Origin: Flavobacteriales bacterium
Lineage (GTDB): Bacteria; Bacteroidota; Bacteroidia; Flavobacteriales_D; Sanyastnellaceae
Direction: 5' to 3'
Length of the DNA: 64,000 nt
Assembly: GCA_029238785.1 (NCBI GenBank)
Contig: JAQWFN010000003.1
Location: 20,010 to 84,009, forward strand
Positions within the stretch are counted from its first letter, which is position 1, and each line of letters starts with the position of its first letter. Under the pieces are notes generated by a model. That model was not told the origin of the DNA. It saw only the letters and a list, made by a program, of their open reading frames with translations, and ran no database searches. Position numbers and translations under genes: made by a program. This document shows, in pieces, positions 24,071-33,400 of this stretch.

Positions 24071-26728
24071 ATGTGGAAAGTCCTCAGAAATATCGTCTTC
24101 TATTGCAGCATCTTCGTGCTCATTGCCTTGGGTGCAGCGGTGTATTATGCCAATACGCATGAAGAAGAGATCAAGGCCTATGCACTTGAAGCCATTCAGG
24201 AACACCTTGTAAGCGATGTGGACGTTCAAAACATCGAGCTTTCCCTCATTCAGCATTTCCCAGCAGCAGCACTCACTTGTGAAAACGTGTTGATTTACGA
24301 CACCTTTGAAGATAGAGACACCCTTATTTTCGCCAAAGAGCTCGCTTTGGAGTTCAATATTATTGAGTTAATTCAGGGTAAATACGAAGTTCAAGGAGTG
24401 AGTATTGATGAGGCTTTGGTGAAACTCAAGCGCAGAAAAAACGGCGAAGTCAACTACACCTTTTGGAAGGCCAGCGAAGCTCAAGACAGCAGCCAATTTC
24501 GTTTTGCTTTGGAAGGAGCGAACTTCAGCTCAACTCGCTTACTGCTTCACGACGAGCCCGCAGACTTGAACATGGACCTTCAGTTTGACGAGCTCTTGGC
24601 CGATGGGGATTTTGACGAAACAAAGATGCGTTTGGATTTGGAAATGGATGCACCGCTTGCTTGGATTGAAGTAGACGGAACATCATGGCTTAATCGCGTG
24701 CCCATCGATGGAAAAGCCGATTTAGAAGTGCTTCTAGACGATGAGAAGTACATCATTCACAGCAGCGCTTTAAGTGTGAACGGCAATGATATTGAAGGCA
24801 GCGGCAGTTTTCAAAACACGGCAGAACATGTGCTTTGTGCCTTCAGAGCACAGGGCAACAAGCTCAATCTTGCTAAGGTGCTTCAAAGCTTGCCCCCTCG
24901 TGTTCAGGAAAGCTTAATGCCCTACGAGATCTCGGGCAACGCACAATTGTCTTGCGAAATTAGCGGTGCAGCCGGCGGTTCAGAAAAACCATTGGTGCAA
25001 TTAAAAGGAAGCGTGAACAAGGGGAAATTCACCCATAAGGCGGAAGACATCGACCTCGAAGACATACAGTCCACCTTCGCCTATACCTTCGGGGAAAAAG
25101 AAACGCTCGACATTCAAGAGCTCAGCGCAGAACTCGATGGTGGGCGTTGGAATCTAAGTGGCTCCTTTGAAAATTTATCTGATCCTTGGGTGAATGTCAA
25201 AATCACCGGAAACAGCGATTTAGGTGAGCTTCTAGGTTTTCTGGACGTGGCGCAAATCGCCAGTGCGAGCGGCAAGATAAGCCTTGAAGGCGAGCTCTCT
25301 GGAAAGTTACCAAAATGGCGTTACGACGAGGGCTTAAGTAAGATCAATGCTCGTGCACTTTTTAAAGATGTTAGCATTGTTTTTCTGGGTGATGCCTCCC
25401 CTTACGAAAAGCTCAACGGAGAAATTGCCCTCGTGAATGGCGATGCTAACGTAAAGCAATTGAGTGGTAAATACCAAGACAGCGACTTTTTGATTGAAGC
25501 TTCCTTGAAAGGACTGATGAACCACATCAGCAAAGACCAACTTTTGTTTGTAGATGGAAGTGTGCTCGCTCAGAAAATCAACCTGAACAACTGGATTCCC
25601 AAAGACCAAGACGCATCGGCCCAAAAAGAAAAAAGCCCTTTCAGCCTACCAAAAAACATCAAGGCGCAAGTGAGTGTGAAGGTGAATGAAATCCGTTATG
25701 ATGATGCCCTTGGGAGAGAGCTGACATCCACTTGGGGCTATACCGAAGGCGAAATTTCGTGCAAACAAGTGTCGCTATTTCTGGCCGATGGAAAACTTCA
25801 ATCTTCAGGGAAATTGCGCGAATCATCGCAGCGTTTTACTTATACCGGCGAGGCGCAGTTCCAAGGCGTGAACATTCAAAAACTTTTTGCCGACTTCGAT
25901 AACTTTGACCAGAAAACCATCTTGGCCGAGAACATCAAAGGAAAGTGCGATCTCAACACCAGCCTCACGCTAGAATTCGACCGCATGTGGAACTTCTTGA
26001 GCGATCGGCTTTTGGTGGAGGCCGACATCAACATGAACGAAGGCGAACTCATTGGCTTGAGCAGTTTAATGGAAGTTCCGGGTTACCTCAGAGAGAACAA
26101 GGTGGTGGCCCCTTTTGTAGACATCAACGCGCTTGAAAAAGAGTTGAAGCACATCTACTTTTCAAGCTTGAGCAACCACATTAGCGTTGCCAATTCCATC
26201 ATCACCATTCCAAAAATGAACATCAGCTCATCGGTGATGGACCTCAGTATTGAAGGAACACACAGCTTTGAGCAAGCCATCAATTACAGCCTTGGCTTCT
26301 ACCTCCGCGATTTGTTGATTGATAAAAGCAGCACGGATTACGGTAAAGTGGAAGACGACGGTTTAGGAAATTGGTTCTTTTTGTCGATGAGCGGAACTAC
26401 CGATGACCCGTCTTTTGGCTACGACCGCCTGGCGCATAAGAAACAACGAAAGGAAGACTTTCAGGAAGAGAAACAAACCTTGAAAGAAATCATCAAAGAA
26501 GACCTCAACCCCTTCAAGAAAAACGATAAAAAAGGCGACGACAACTTGGGCAGCAAGGAAGACAAAGGTGAGGGCATTAGCATTAGTGTGAACAGCAGTG
26601 ACGCTAGTGATGAAGATGATAACGGCGGCTTAAAATCCTTGTTCAAGAGTAAAAACGGCGAACGTAAAAAGAAAACAGCTGATAAATCAGACAACAAGGA
26701 GACCCCCCCTGATGACGACGACTTCTAA
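24071..26728 (+). CDS. AsmA-family inner-membrane-anchored protein
   Basis: An 885-residue protein with one N-terminal transmembrane helix (about 8-28), then a long beta-rich periplasmic region of the AsmA/TamB-like type (repeating short beta segments such as ISGNAQLSCEISG and ANVKQLSGKYQDSDFLIEASLKG). It ends in a charged, low-complexity Lys/Asp/Glu/Ser tail (about 795-885). Family members are thought to bridge the periplasm and carry phospholipids to the outer membrane. ATG 24071 places the membrane helix at the N terminus; an in-frame ATG at 24002 is less likely. It overlaps the methyltransferase gene by 17 bases. Confidence 0.82.
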   Translation: MWKVLRNIVFYCSIFVLIALGAAVYYANTHEEEIKAYALEAIQEHLVSDVDVQNIELSLIQHFPAAALTCENVLIYDTFEDRDTLIFAKELALEFNIIELIQGKYEVQGVSIDEALVKLKRRKNGEVNYTFWKASEAQDSSQFRFALEGANFSSTRLLLHDEPADLNMDLQFDELLADGDFDETKMRLDLEMDAPLAWIEVDGTSWLNRVPIDGKADLEVLLDDEKYIIHSSALSVNGNDIEGSGSFQNTAEHVLCAFRAQGNKLNLAKVLQSLPPRVQESLMPYEISGNAQLSCEISGAAGGSEKPLVQLKGSVNKGKFTHKAEDIDLEDIQSTFAYTFGEKETLDIQELSAELDGGRWNLSGSFENLSDPWVNVKITGNSDLGELLGFLDVAQIASASGKISLEGELSGKLPKWRYDEGLSKINARALFKDVSIVFLGDASPYEKLNGEIALVNGDANVKQLSGKYQDSDFLIEASLKGLMNHISKDQLLFVDGSVLAQKINLNNWIPKDQDASAQKEKSPFSLPKNIKAQVSVKVNEIRYDDALGRELTSTWGYTEGEISCKQVSLFLADGKLQSSGKLRESSQRFTYTGEAQFQGVNIQKLFADFDNFDQKTILAENIKGKCDLNTSLTLEFDRMWNFLSDRLLVEADINMNEGELIGLSSLMEVPGYLRENKVVAPFVDINALEKELKHIYFSSLSNHISVANSIITIPKMNISSSVMDLSIEGTHSFEQAINYSLGFYLRDLLIDKSSTDYGKVEDDGLGNWFFLSMSGTTDDPSFGYDRLAHKKQRKEDFQEEKQTLKEIIKEDLNPFKKNDKKGDDNLGSKEDKGEGISISVNSSDASDEDDNGGLKSLFKSKNGERKKKTADKSDNKETPPDDDDF

Positions 26729-28055
26729 ACTTCCCGAAGCCTTTCTAAAGCGCATTGAAAAACAATTTCCGGCGCATTTTGAAGCCATTCTTAAAGGTTT
26801 TAATAGCAACTTAACAACCGCCATTCAGCACAACTTTTATACCGGGAAAACAAGCCGTGTTCTCCCCGGAAACCCTTTTGGTGAAGTGTTAGAAGAACGC
26901 CCCAACTTTGCTCACGACCCGCATTGGCATGCCGGTACGTATTATGTTCAGGAGGCCAGTTCTCAGCACCTTTATGCGCTCGTAAAACAAGCAATTGCTC
27001 ATCTTGATGAACCGCTCGTTGCCGATTTTTGTGCTGCCCCTGGTGGAAAAAGCTTGACTGCACTCAATGCCATGGAGGGCCGGGGCGTGCTTTGGAGCAA
27101 TGAAATCATTTCCAGCCGAGCGAATGTTTTGAGGGAGAACATCAGTAAGTGGGGGCACGGCAATAGCATTGTGAGTTCTTGTTCTACTGAAGACCTTGCT
27201 GAAATGGGCGCGCAATTTGACCTTATTTTGGTTGATGCTCCTTGCTCTGGCGAAGGCATGTTTCGAAGAGATCAGATTGCTATTGATGAATGGAAGCCAG
27301 AATTACCGCTCCTTTGTGCGGAGCGACAAGAAAGCATTCTCGACAATGCCGTGGCTTGCCTGAGACCCGGAGCATACCTGCTTTATAGCACTTGCACCAT
27401 GGCGCAAGAAGAGAACCAAGACCAAGTGCGTCGCTTAGTGCATCGCTACGGAATGAACGTAATTTCGTTAGAGGACCAAAATTGGGGTGTCTTTCAACTG
27501 AGCGAAGGCGCGCTTTTCACTCCGGGTGCGCAGCGCGGTGAGGGTTTATTTTTCTGTTTGATGCAAAAACCCGAGGGGAACGAAATGGGCCTTCATGTGG
27601 CTCAAAAAAAAGGCATTGCTTTAATGTCGAAAAAAGCCAAATTGGAGGTACAAGCTCATCTTCCTCAAGTCAACTTAGAGGGCCATGAACTGTTTGAAAG
27701 CAGCGCTCATGTTCGAGCTATACCCGAGCACATGCTTCCGCTTTTGAGCATCGCTAAGCAGCTCCGCATTCCCATTTTACAAGCCGGTTTTGCCCTTGGT
27801 GTGGAAAAGTCTGGGAAGTGGATTCCCGCTCACGAACTGGCCATTTTAAAAGCCCAAAAAGCCGATCTGCCCGAAGTAGCGCTTGATTACGAGCAAGCCA
27901 TCACTTACCTCATGTTAAACGACCCAAAAGTAGAAGGCAAGGGCTGGACCATTGCCACTTTTGAAGGCAGCCGTTTGGGCTGGCTTAAATGTATCGGCAA
28001 TCGAAACAACAACTACTATCCCAAGCAATGGAAGCTCAGGAAGGGGATTGAATGA
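26712..28055 (+). CDS. NOL1/NOP2/Sun-family RNA (cytosine-5)-methyltransferase, RsmF-like
   Basis: A 447-residue SAM-dependent enzyme that makes 5-methylcytosine in rRNA or tRNA. It contains the SAM-binding motif DFCAAPGGKS and the two cysteines of the family: DAPCSGEGMFR with the motif IV Cys and LLYSTCTMAQEEN with the catalytic motif VI Cys. The C-terminal part (about 300-447) has the RNA-binding PUA-like region found in RsmF-type enzymes. It is translationally linked to the AsmA gene by overlap. RsmF is the likeliest equivalent; RsmB is less likely because the N-terminal NusB-like domain is absent. Confidence 0.9.
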   Translation: MTTTSKLPEAFLKRIEKQFPAHFEAILKGFNSNLTTAIQHNFYTGKTSRVLPGNPFGEVLEERPNFAHDPHWHAGTYYVQEASSQHLYALVKQAIAHLDEPLVADFCAAPGGKSLTALNAMEGRGVLWSNEIISSRANVLRENISKWGHGNSIVSSCSTEDLAEMGAQFDLILVDAPCSGEGMFRRDQIAIDEWKPELPLLCAERQESILDNAVACLRPGAYLLYSTCTMAQEENQDQVRRLVHRYGMNVISLEDQNWGVFQLSEGALFTPGAQRGEGLFFCLMQKPEGNEMGLHVAQKKGIALMSKKAKLEVQAHLPQVNLEGHELFESSAHVRAIPEHMLPLLSIAKQLRIPILQAGFALGVEKSGKWIPAHELAILKAQKADLPEVALDYEQAITYLMLNDPKVEGKGWTIATFEGSRLGWLKCIGNRNNNYYPKQWKLRKGIE

Positions 28056-28255
28056 AAAAAGGCTAAGGTAATTTGCGAATATTAAGAAGGTATATAAGGT
28101 AAAAAACATGACAAAACAGTCCTTAAACGAACCTTCTCTAACAAATTCAACAAGGCACAAAGCAACCTTAATCAAGCACGTACCTTGACGGAAAACAATC
28201 AAAAATACCTTCTAATTGTAGCAAGTTTGTACTTTACACTCCTAAATTTAAACTC

Positions 28256-29308
28256 ATGAGGTTCATTTTAAGCGCTTTTGCTCTTTTCGTGTTGCATAGT
28301 CAAGTTCTTGCTCAAAGCACCATGGAGCTGGTTCACGACGGACTCACACGAACTTACATTCAATACATCCCGAGCAATGTTCAGAGTCCGGCACCCGTGG
28401 TATTAAACCTTCACGGTTATACCAACAATGCCGATTTCCAAATGGGCTATTCTGGGATGAATGCGGTGGCTGATGAGCATGGTTTTATTGTTGTTTACCC
28501 TCAGGGAACTCCCGACGCTTTGGGCATCAACCATTGGAATGCTTGGTTGGCCGAAGACGATGTTAACGACATGGGTTTTCTTTTGGCGATTTTGGATGAC
28601 TTGGAGGCAAATTACGATGCAGACCCCACTCGCATGTACAGTTGTGGTTTTTCTAACGGCGGAATCATGAGTTATACTCTGGCCTGCAGGCAGTCTGAAC
28701 GCTTCGCAGCTGTGGCTTCTGTGGCGGGAACCATGAATCCCGACATCTACGATACCTGTGTTCCTTCGCGTGCGTTTCCTGTAATGCACGTGCACGGCAG
28801 CCTTGATTTAATTGTGCCTGTTAACGGAACAGCCTTGGGTGAATTGACCGATTTTGGGGCGTTAAAAAGCGTTGATGAAACACTTGATTTCTGGACGAAT
28901 ATCAACGGTGAATGTGAGAATGAAACAAGTACCGACCTTGCAAACCCTTCTTTTCTCGACTTGTGCAGTGTAAGCAAAACCGTTTATTCTTCTTGTAATG
29001 ATGATGTGTTTTGCTGGCGCTATGATGTCAACGGGGGCGGGCATTCTTGGCCTGGAGCATTTCCTTTAATTGTAGTTGGAAATACCAATCAAGATATTGA
29101 TGCCAGTAGTGAAATTTGGGACTTTTTCAGCCTACATACCTTAGCCCTTCCTCAATCGGTTCAGCCTGTAGACATCAATTCAGAAAAGTTACCCCGATGT
29201 TATCTCGACTTGCGTGGAGTGGAAGTGGTGCTTGACGCGTATTTAGCACAGGGCATTTACGTGGCTGTATATGATGATGGAAGCACAAGCTTGTACTTCC
29301 ATCATTAA
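28256..29308 (+). CDS. Secreted PHB-depolymerase/LpqC-type esterase
   Basis: A 350-residue alpha/beta hydrolase with a signal peptide ending VLAQ. The nucleophile Ser is in CGFSNGG, the acid Asp in HGSLDLIVPV and the His in GGGHSWPG, as in the PHB-depolymerase/feruloyl-esterase family; VVLNLHGYTNN is the oxyanion loop. The last ~40 residues (CYLDLRGVEVVL, then QGIYVAVYDDGSTSLYFHH) look like the second half of a T9SS type A sorting tail, but without its usual VFPNP opening. It may be a T9SS cargo with a divergent tail. The substrate is unknown. The 200 bases before it hold no recognisable gene. Confidence 0.85.
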   Translation: MRFILSAFALFVLHSQVLAQSTMELVHDGLTRTYIQYIPSNVQSPAPVVLNLHGYTNNADFQMGYSGMNAVADEHGFIVVYPQGTPDALGINHWNAWLAEDDVNDMGFLLAILDDLEANYDADPTRMYSCGFSNGGIMSYTLACRQSERFAAVASVAGTMNPDIYDTCVPSRAFPVMHVHGSLDLIVPVNGTALGELTDFGALKSVDETLDFWTNINGECENETSTDLANPSFLDLCSVSKTVYSSCNDDVFCWRYDVNGGGHSWPGAFPLIVVGNTNQDIDASSEIWDFFSLHTLALPQSVQPVDINSEKLPRCYLDLRGVEVVLDAYLAQGIYVAVYDDGSTSLYFHH

Positions 29309-29330
29309 AAGCGGGTGATAAGGTGAGGGC

Positions 29331-29639
29331 TTAATCTTCGTCCTCTTCTTCTTCTGCAGACTCACTTCCAGATTCGAACTCGTAGTTATCAGACTCCGAG
29401 AAAGCATCTAGATCGTAATCGTCATCTGTAAATTCGTCAATTGCCTCCAACATTTTAGTGTTGATCTTGAACAGGTAAATCACCTCTTCCGTTTTGATCT
29501 CCAAACCTTTGAATGTTTCCTTGTTAGGAATATTGAACTCTTTAAGGTCTGAAATAGCGAACCCTTCTGGGTATTCTCTAGCGATCAGCTGAAGTTGCTC
29601 CTTGGTGATCGATTTGTAGTCTTTGAAGACACGTTTCAT
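29331..29639 (-). CDS. Small acidic protein at end of polyamine operon
   Basis: A 102-residue cytoplasmic protein: a basic N-terminal half (MKRVFKDYKSITKEQ) and a strongly acidic, disordered-looking C-terminal tail of Asp, Glu and Ser. It starts 12 bases after the deoxyhypusine-synthase-like gene. A TATATTTG box on the minus strand (29672-29679, inside the end of that gene) could also give it its own promoter. I recognise no domain. A role in polyamine binding is only a guess based on charge and position. Confidence 0.65.
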   Translation of the reverse strand: MKRVFKDYKSITKEQLQLIAREYPEGFAISDLKEFNIPNKETFKGLEIKTEEVIYLFKINTKMLEAIDEFTDDDYDLDAFSESDNYEFESGSESAEEEEDED

Positions 29640-29651
29640 GCTGTTGTTTTT

Positions 29652-30620
29652 TTATTGATTCAAGATCCACGCAAATATAAGCGGGGCGACGATAGTAGCA
29701 TCAGATTCTACAATAAACTTTGGAGTATCTATACCTAGTTTACCCCAAGTAATTTTTTCATTCGGTACGGCTCCAGAATAAGATCCGTAGCTGGTGGTGC
29801 TGTCTGAAATCTGACAGAAATAAGCCCAGAGTGGTGTTGAAATTTCCAAATCTTGTTCGAGCATCGGCACCACACAAATAGGGAAATCACCTGCGATTCC
29901 TCCTCCAATTTGGAAGAAACCAATGCCTTCTCCGGCTGAATTTTTCTGATACCAATCTGCCAACCAAACCATGTACTCTATACCTGATTTTACGGTAGAA
30001 GGTTTTACTTCTCCGCGAATACATCTTCCAGCAAAGATATTTCCCAAAGTGCTGTCTTCCCACCCAGGAACAACTATAGGAATGCCTTTTTCTGCCGCAG
30101 CTACCATCCAAGAATCTTTTGGATCAATTTCATAGTATTGTTCCAAAACACCAGACGTGATGGCCTGAAAAAAGTACTCGTGCGGGAAATAGCGTTCTCC
30201 TGCTTTTTCGGCCTTCACCCATAGATCAACCATATGGCTTTCTAGACGACGAAACGCTTCTTCTTCCGGAATACAGGTGTCTGTAACACGGTTCAAGTGG
30301 CGATCGAGTAATTCTTGTTCTTGCTCTGCTGTTAGATCACGGTAATGCGGTATGCGCTCGTAATGAGAGTGAGCAACAAGGTTCATTACATCTTCCTCTA
30401 GGTTGGCGCCCGTGCAAGAAATAATGGCCACTTTGTCTTGGCGAATCATTTCTGCTAAACTCTTCCCTAGCTCTGCTGTACTCATGGCTCCCGCTAGGGT
30501 AACCATCATTTTTCCTCCTTTGTTGATATGATTCTCATATCCTACTGCTGCATCTTTAAGCACTGCGGCATTAAAATGGAGGTAATTGCGTTCAATAAAA
30601 TCTCTGATTGGTGTATTCAT
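29652..30620 (-). CDS. Deoxyhypusine-synthase-like protein (probable homospermidine synthase-type)
   Basis: A 322-residue protein of the deoxyhypusine synthase family, which uses NAD and a lysine imine to transfer an aminobutyl group. The catalytic Lys is conserved: Lys294 in KITWGKLGIDTPK matches the essential Lys of human DHS. VVPGWEDSTLGN and QIGGGIAGDF look like the NAD and active-site segments. Bacteria lack eIF5A, the eukaryotic substrate, so the acceptor must differ. It lies 3 bases after agmatinase and downstream of arginine decarboxylase, which supply putrescine. Homospermidine synthesis from putrescine is the most likely role (inference). Confidence 0.85.
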   Translation of the reverse strand: MNTPIRDFIERNYLHFNAAVLKDAAVGYENHINKGGKMMVTLAGAMSTAELGKSLAEMIRQDKVAIISCTGANLEEDVMNLVAHSHYERIPHYRDLTAEQEQELLDRHLNRVTDTCIPEEEAFRRLESHMVDLWVKAEKAGERYFPHEYFFQAITSGVLEQYYEIDPKDSWMVAAAEKGIPIVVPGWEDSTLGNIFAGRCIRGEVKPSTVKSGIEYMVWLADWYQKNSAGEGIGFFQIGGGIAGDFPICVVPMLEQDLEISTPLWAYFCQISDSTTSYGSYSGAVPNEKITWGKLGIDTPKFIVESDATIVAPLIFAWILNQ

Positions 30621-30623
30621 GCC

Positions 30624-31487
30624 TTAAAGGTGGGGATTGAAATGATAGCTCAATATTTTATAATACAACTTTGAAGCTACAAAGTCGGATGCTTTTTCTT
30701 CTGGGTTTGGTGCAAGTTCAACAATATCAAAACCTACTAACCTTCTTTTTTCGATAACGCTTTTCAGTAATCTCAAGGTTTGATACCAATGAAGTCCACC
30801 CGGCTCTGGTGTGCCTGTTGAGGGAAGTACTGAAGGGTCGAAACCATCAAGATCAATGGTAATGTAAACATCTTCTGTACAAAGTTCCAAAACTCGGTCC
30901 ATCCATTCTTGGTCGTCTTGTTCATGACAGGTTTGCGCGAAAAAGGTTTTCCCATAATCCATGTGTTCCTTTTCGCTGATGTCCATGCTTCTAATTCCCA
31001 CTTGAATTAAGTTGGTGTTTTTAGAAGCCCAGTGGAGGGCACAAGCGTGATTGCACTCACTTCCATGATAAGATGGTCTGAGGTCGGCATGGGCATCAAT
31101 TTGAAGCACGGTTAAATTTGGGAAGGCCTCTTTATGGGCTTGAATGGACCCAATGCTGATACTGTGTTCTCCTCCAAAAAGACTCACCAATTTTTCGTCT
31201 TGAATGCCTTTACTCACTGCTGCTTTCACGGCGGCGGTCATGCTTTCCGGACTAGCATTTTCCAAAACAGGATCAGCCAAGAAAACACCTTGCTCGTACA
31301 CTTCACTGTCTGTTTCAATGTCGTAAAGCTCCATGTTTTCTGCAGCATTAAGGAATGCTTCTGGTCCTTTATCGGCTCCTTTTACCCAGGTACTTGTTCC
31401 GTCGTAAGGCACAGGTATGAGAACGACTTTAGCCTTATCATACCCTCCAAACGCTTCTGGAACTCCCGCGAAAACTCTTTTTTCCAT
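30624..31487 (-). CDS. speB: Agmatinase (ureohydrolase family)
   Basis: A 287-residue binuclear-manganese hydrolase converting agmatine to putrescine and urea. All metal-binding motifs of the arginase family are present: GGEHS, IDAHADLR followed by a His-rich loop (YHGSECNHACA), and ITIDLDGFDPS. The GTPEPGG loop supports agmatinase over arginase. It is in the middle of a tight operon with arginine decarboxylase (5-base gap upstream) and the DHS-like gene (3-base gap downstream), which fits agmatine as substrate. Confidence 0.93.
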   Translation of the reverse strand: MEKRVFAGVPEAFGGYDKAKVVLIPVPYDGTSTWVKGADKGPEAFLNAAENMELYDIETDSEVYEQGVFLADPVLENASPESMTAAVKAAVSKGIQDEKLVSLFGGEHSISIGSIQAHKEAFPNLTVLQIDAHADLRPSYHGSECNHACALHWASKNTNLIQVGIRSMDISEKEHMDYGKTFFAQTCHEQDDQEWMDRVLELCTEDVYITIDLDGFDPSVLPSTGTPEPGGLHWYQTLRLLKSVIEKRRLVGFDIVELAPNPEEKASDFVASKLYYKILSYHFNPHL

Positions 31488-31492
31488 GATGA

Positions 31493-32890
31493 TTACTTTT
31501 TGTAGCCCAACAAGTCGAGCATGTCTTCTGATTTTTGTTCTTCGGTGAAGATTTCAATTTCTAGCTCACCTTTTTCGTTTCGGTCAATTAAAATATGCCT
31601 TGGCCCAGGGAGCAAGCAATGGTGAATTCCACCAAATCCGCCTAAGCTATCTTGATACGCCCCTGTGTTGAAGAAGCCAATGTATAAAGGATCTTCTTTA
31701 TCATACTGGGGTAAGTAAATGGCATTAATGTGTTGTTCAGAATTGTAATAATCATCACTATCACAAGTTAAACCACCCAAAAATACGCGCTCATAATCAT
31801 CATCCCAATTATTCAACGGAAGCATAATAAAACGCTTGTTTATCGACCAGCTATCTGGCAAAGTGGTCATGAAAGATGAATCAATCAAATTCCAACGCTC
31901 TTTGTCGTTTTGCTTCTTTTGGTGAACCACTTTAAATAAGGTGGCGCCGCTTTCGCCCACAGTGAACGAACCAAATTCGGTATAGATATGCGGCACAGGA
32001 ATGCCTTGTTCGTCACAAGAAGCCTTGATTTGCTCAATAATGGCATCCACCATATATTCATAATCGTAGCTGAACGCCAAAGAGTTTTTCACCGGGAAAC
32101 CGCCACCAATATTCAGCGAGTCGAGTTCTGGACACACCTTTTTCAAGTCGCAATAAACGCGCATACACTTGTTCAACTCGTTCCAGTAGTAAGCGTTATC
32201 ATTGATTCCAGTGTTCACAAAGAAGTGAAGCATCTTTAGGTTGAAATTCGGGTTGGGTTTAATTCGTCGCTCGTAGCAATCAACGATGTCGCGGTAACCA
32301 ATGCCCAAGCGCGAGGTGTAGAACTCAAACTTTGGTTCCTCTTCAGAAGCAATACGAATGCCCACATCAATTTTTGTTGTGAGGTTCTTTTCAATGAGGT
32401 CCAACTCAAATTCATTATCAATCACCGGAAGAACGTTTTCGAAGCCTTCTGCTGCCATAGAAGCTATTCGCTCTACGTAGCCTTCACGTTTGAAGCCGTT
32501 GCACAAAATGCGGTGTTGCTTGTTCATCACCCCGTCTTTTTCCAAAGAACGAACGATGTCTAAATCAAAAGCTGAAGAGGTTTCAATGTGCGCTCCATTT
32601 TTGATCGCTTCCTCCAAAACAAAACGGAAGTGGCTCGATTTGGTGACATAGCAATAGTGGTAATCACCATCGTAATTGTGCTTCTTTTGAGCATCGGCAA
32701 ACCACTTGCGCGCACGGTGGATGTTTTCTCCAATTTTAGGGAGGTAGGAAACACGCAAAGGTGATCCGTACTTCTCCACAAGGTCCATCATAGGAACATC
32801 ATGAAAAGTCAATTGCTTGTTTTCAAGGTGAAATTCCTCTTGGGGCCAGTCGAACGTTTGCTCAACCAGGTCAATATATTTAATCTTCAT
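31493..32890 (-). CDS. speA: Biosynthetic arginine decarboxylase, short form
   Basis: A 465-residue PLP enzyme of the alanine-racemase-fold decarboxylases that makes agmatine from arginine. The PLP lysine is in YCYVTKSSHF (about residue 80) and the phosphate-binding glycines in NIGGGFPVK. CDSDDYY near residue 390 carries the second-subunit Cys/Asp of the active site. It is much shorter than the ~650-residue E. coli SpeA, as in other Bacteroidota. ATG 32890 (MKIKYIDL) is preferred over one 36 bases upstream. It is the first gene of the polyamine operon. Confidence 0.9.
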   Translation of the reverse strand: MKIKYIDLVEQTFDWPQEEFHLENKQLTFHDVPMMDLVEKYGSPLRVSYLPKIGENIHRARKWFADAQKKHNYDGDYHYCYVTKSSHFRFVLEEAIKNGAHIETSSAFDLDIVRSLEKDGVMNKQHRILCNGFKREGYVERIASMAAEGFENVLPVIDNEFELDLIEKNLTTKIDVGIRIASEEEPKFEFYTSRLGIGYRDIVDCYERRIKPNPNFNLKMLHFFVNTGINDNAYYWNELNKCMRVYCDLKKVCPELDSLNIGGGFPVKNSLAFSYDYEYMVDAIIEQIKASCDEQGIPVPHIYTEFGSFTVGESGATLFKVVHQKKQNDKERWNLIDSSFMTTLPDSWSINKRFIMLPLNNWDDDYERVFLGGLTCDSDDYYNSEQHINAIYLPQYDKEDPLYIGFFNTGAYQDSLGGFGGIHHCLLPGPRHILIDRNEKGELEIEIFTEEQKSEDMLDLLGYKK

Positions 32891-33400
32891 GTGATGTATT
32901 AAAGGCGTGCTGATGCACAAAAACAAATAAGGATTCTTAAAAAAATAAAATCACTCACTGTCTTATTGGAAAAGACGAACGCCTCTTCCTAGAAAATAGT
33001 TGTGCTTCTAAGGCTAACATAAGCGCCCTTAAGCCGGTGAATTGAAGGTCTTTCAATGCATCTAAATTTTGTGCAATTCTAACTAATTTTTTTAATCCTA
33101 CGAACAAGTGAATATGAAGTTTTTTTTTGTGCGTTTTTGGGGGTTATCTTGTTTATTTTCAGATGATTAAGTTTATATAGGGATTCCTTTTTAATGCCCT
33201 ATTTCTATACTTTCGCTTAACATCAGTGTTCATTTCAATCAAAATGTCCTCGGTTTCTGTTGAATTAAATCCCATCCTTTCCCTTAGCACTGCACCCTTG
33301 ATTGACTATTCCTAAATGCGGCTGCTTTAATCACAATGGGCGTTTTCTTTTCCTTATTAAAGTCGTACTTTTGTGGCTCAATTTTCTTGGGAAACCTCTT
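32891..33400. other. 510-base intergenic region between speA and the PurF-like gene
   Basis: The region is rich in A and T and contains no convincing gene; the longest short reading frame from an ATG (33114) encodes only 18 residues. The only clear signal is the TACTTTTG promoter box at 33366-33373 near its right end. I see no terminator hairpin and no riboswitch fold by eye, although a 5' regulatory RNA upstream of the box cannot be excluded. Confidence 0.5.
33366..33373 (+). promoter_or_regulatory. Candidate -7 box of PurF-like gene promoter
   Basis: TACTTTTG fits TAnnTTTG exactly, with a T-rich stretch at the -33 position (around 33343). The distance to ATG 33401 is 27 bases. This supports 33401 as the start, because the earlier in-frame ATG at 33302 would lie upstream of transcription. 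Confidence 0.5.

Noticed and set aside
28056..28255. A possible 26-codon reading frame (from ATG 28108) before the esterase gene
   Set aside because: It is short, has no recognisable motif and no clear promoter; I treat the region as untranslated.
33114..33170. An 18-codon frame (MKFFFVRFWG...) in the gap before the PurF-like gene
   Set aside because: Too short, low-complexity T-rich sequence and no sign of a leader-peptide attenuator such as repeated regulatory codons plus hairpins.
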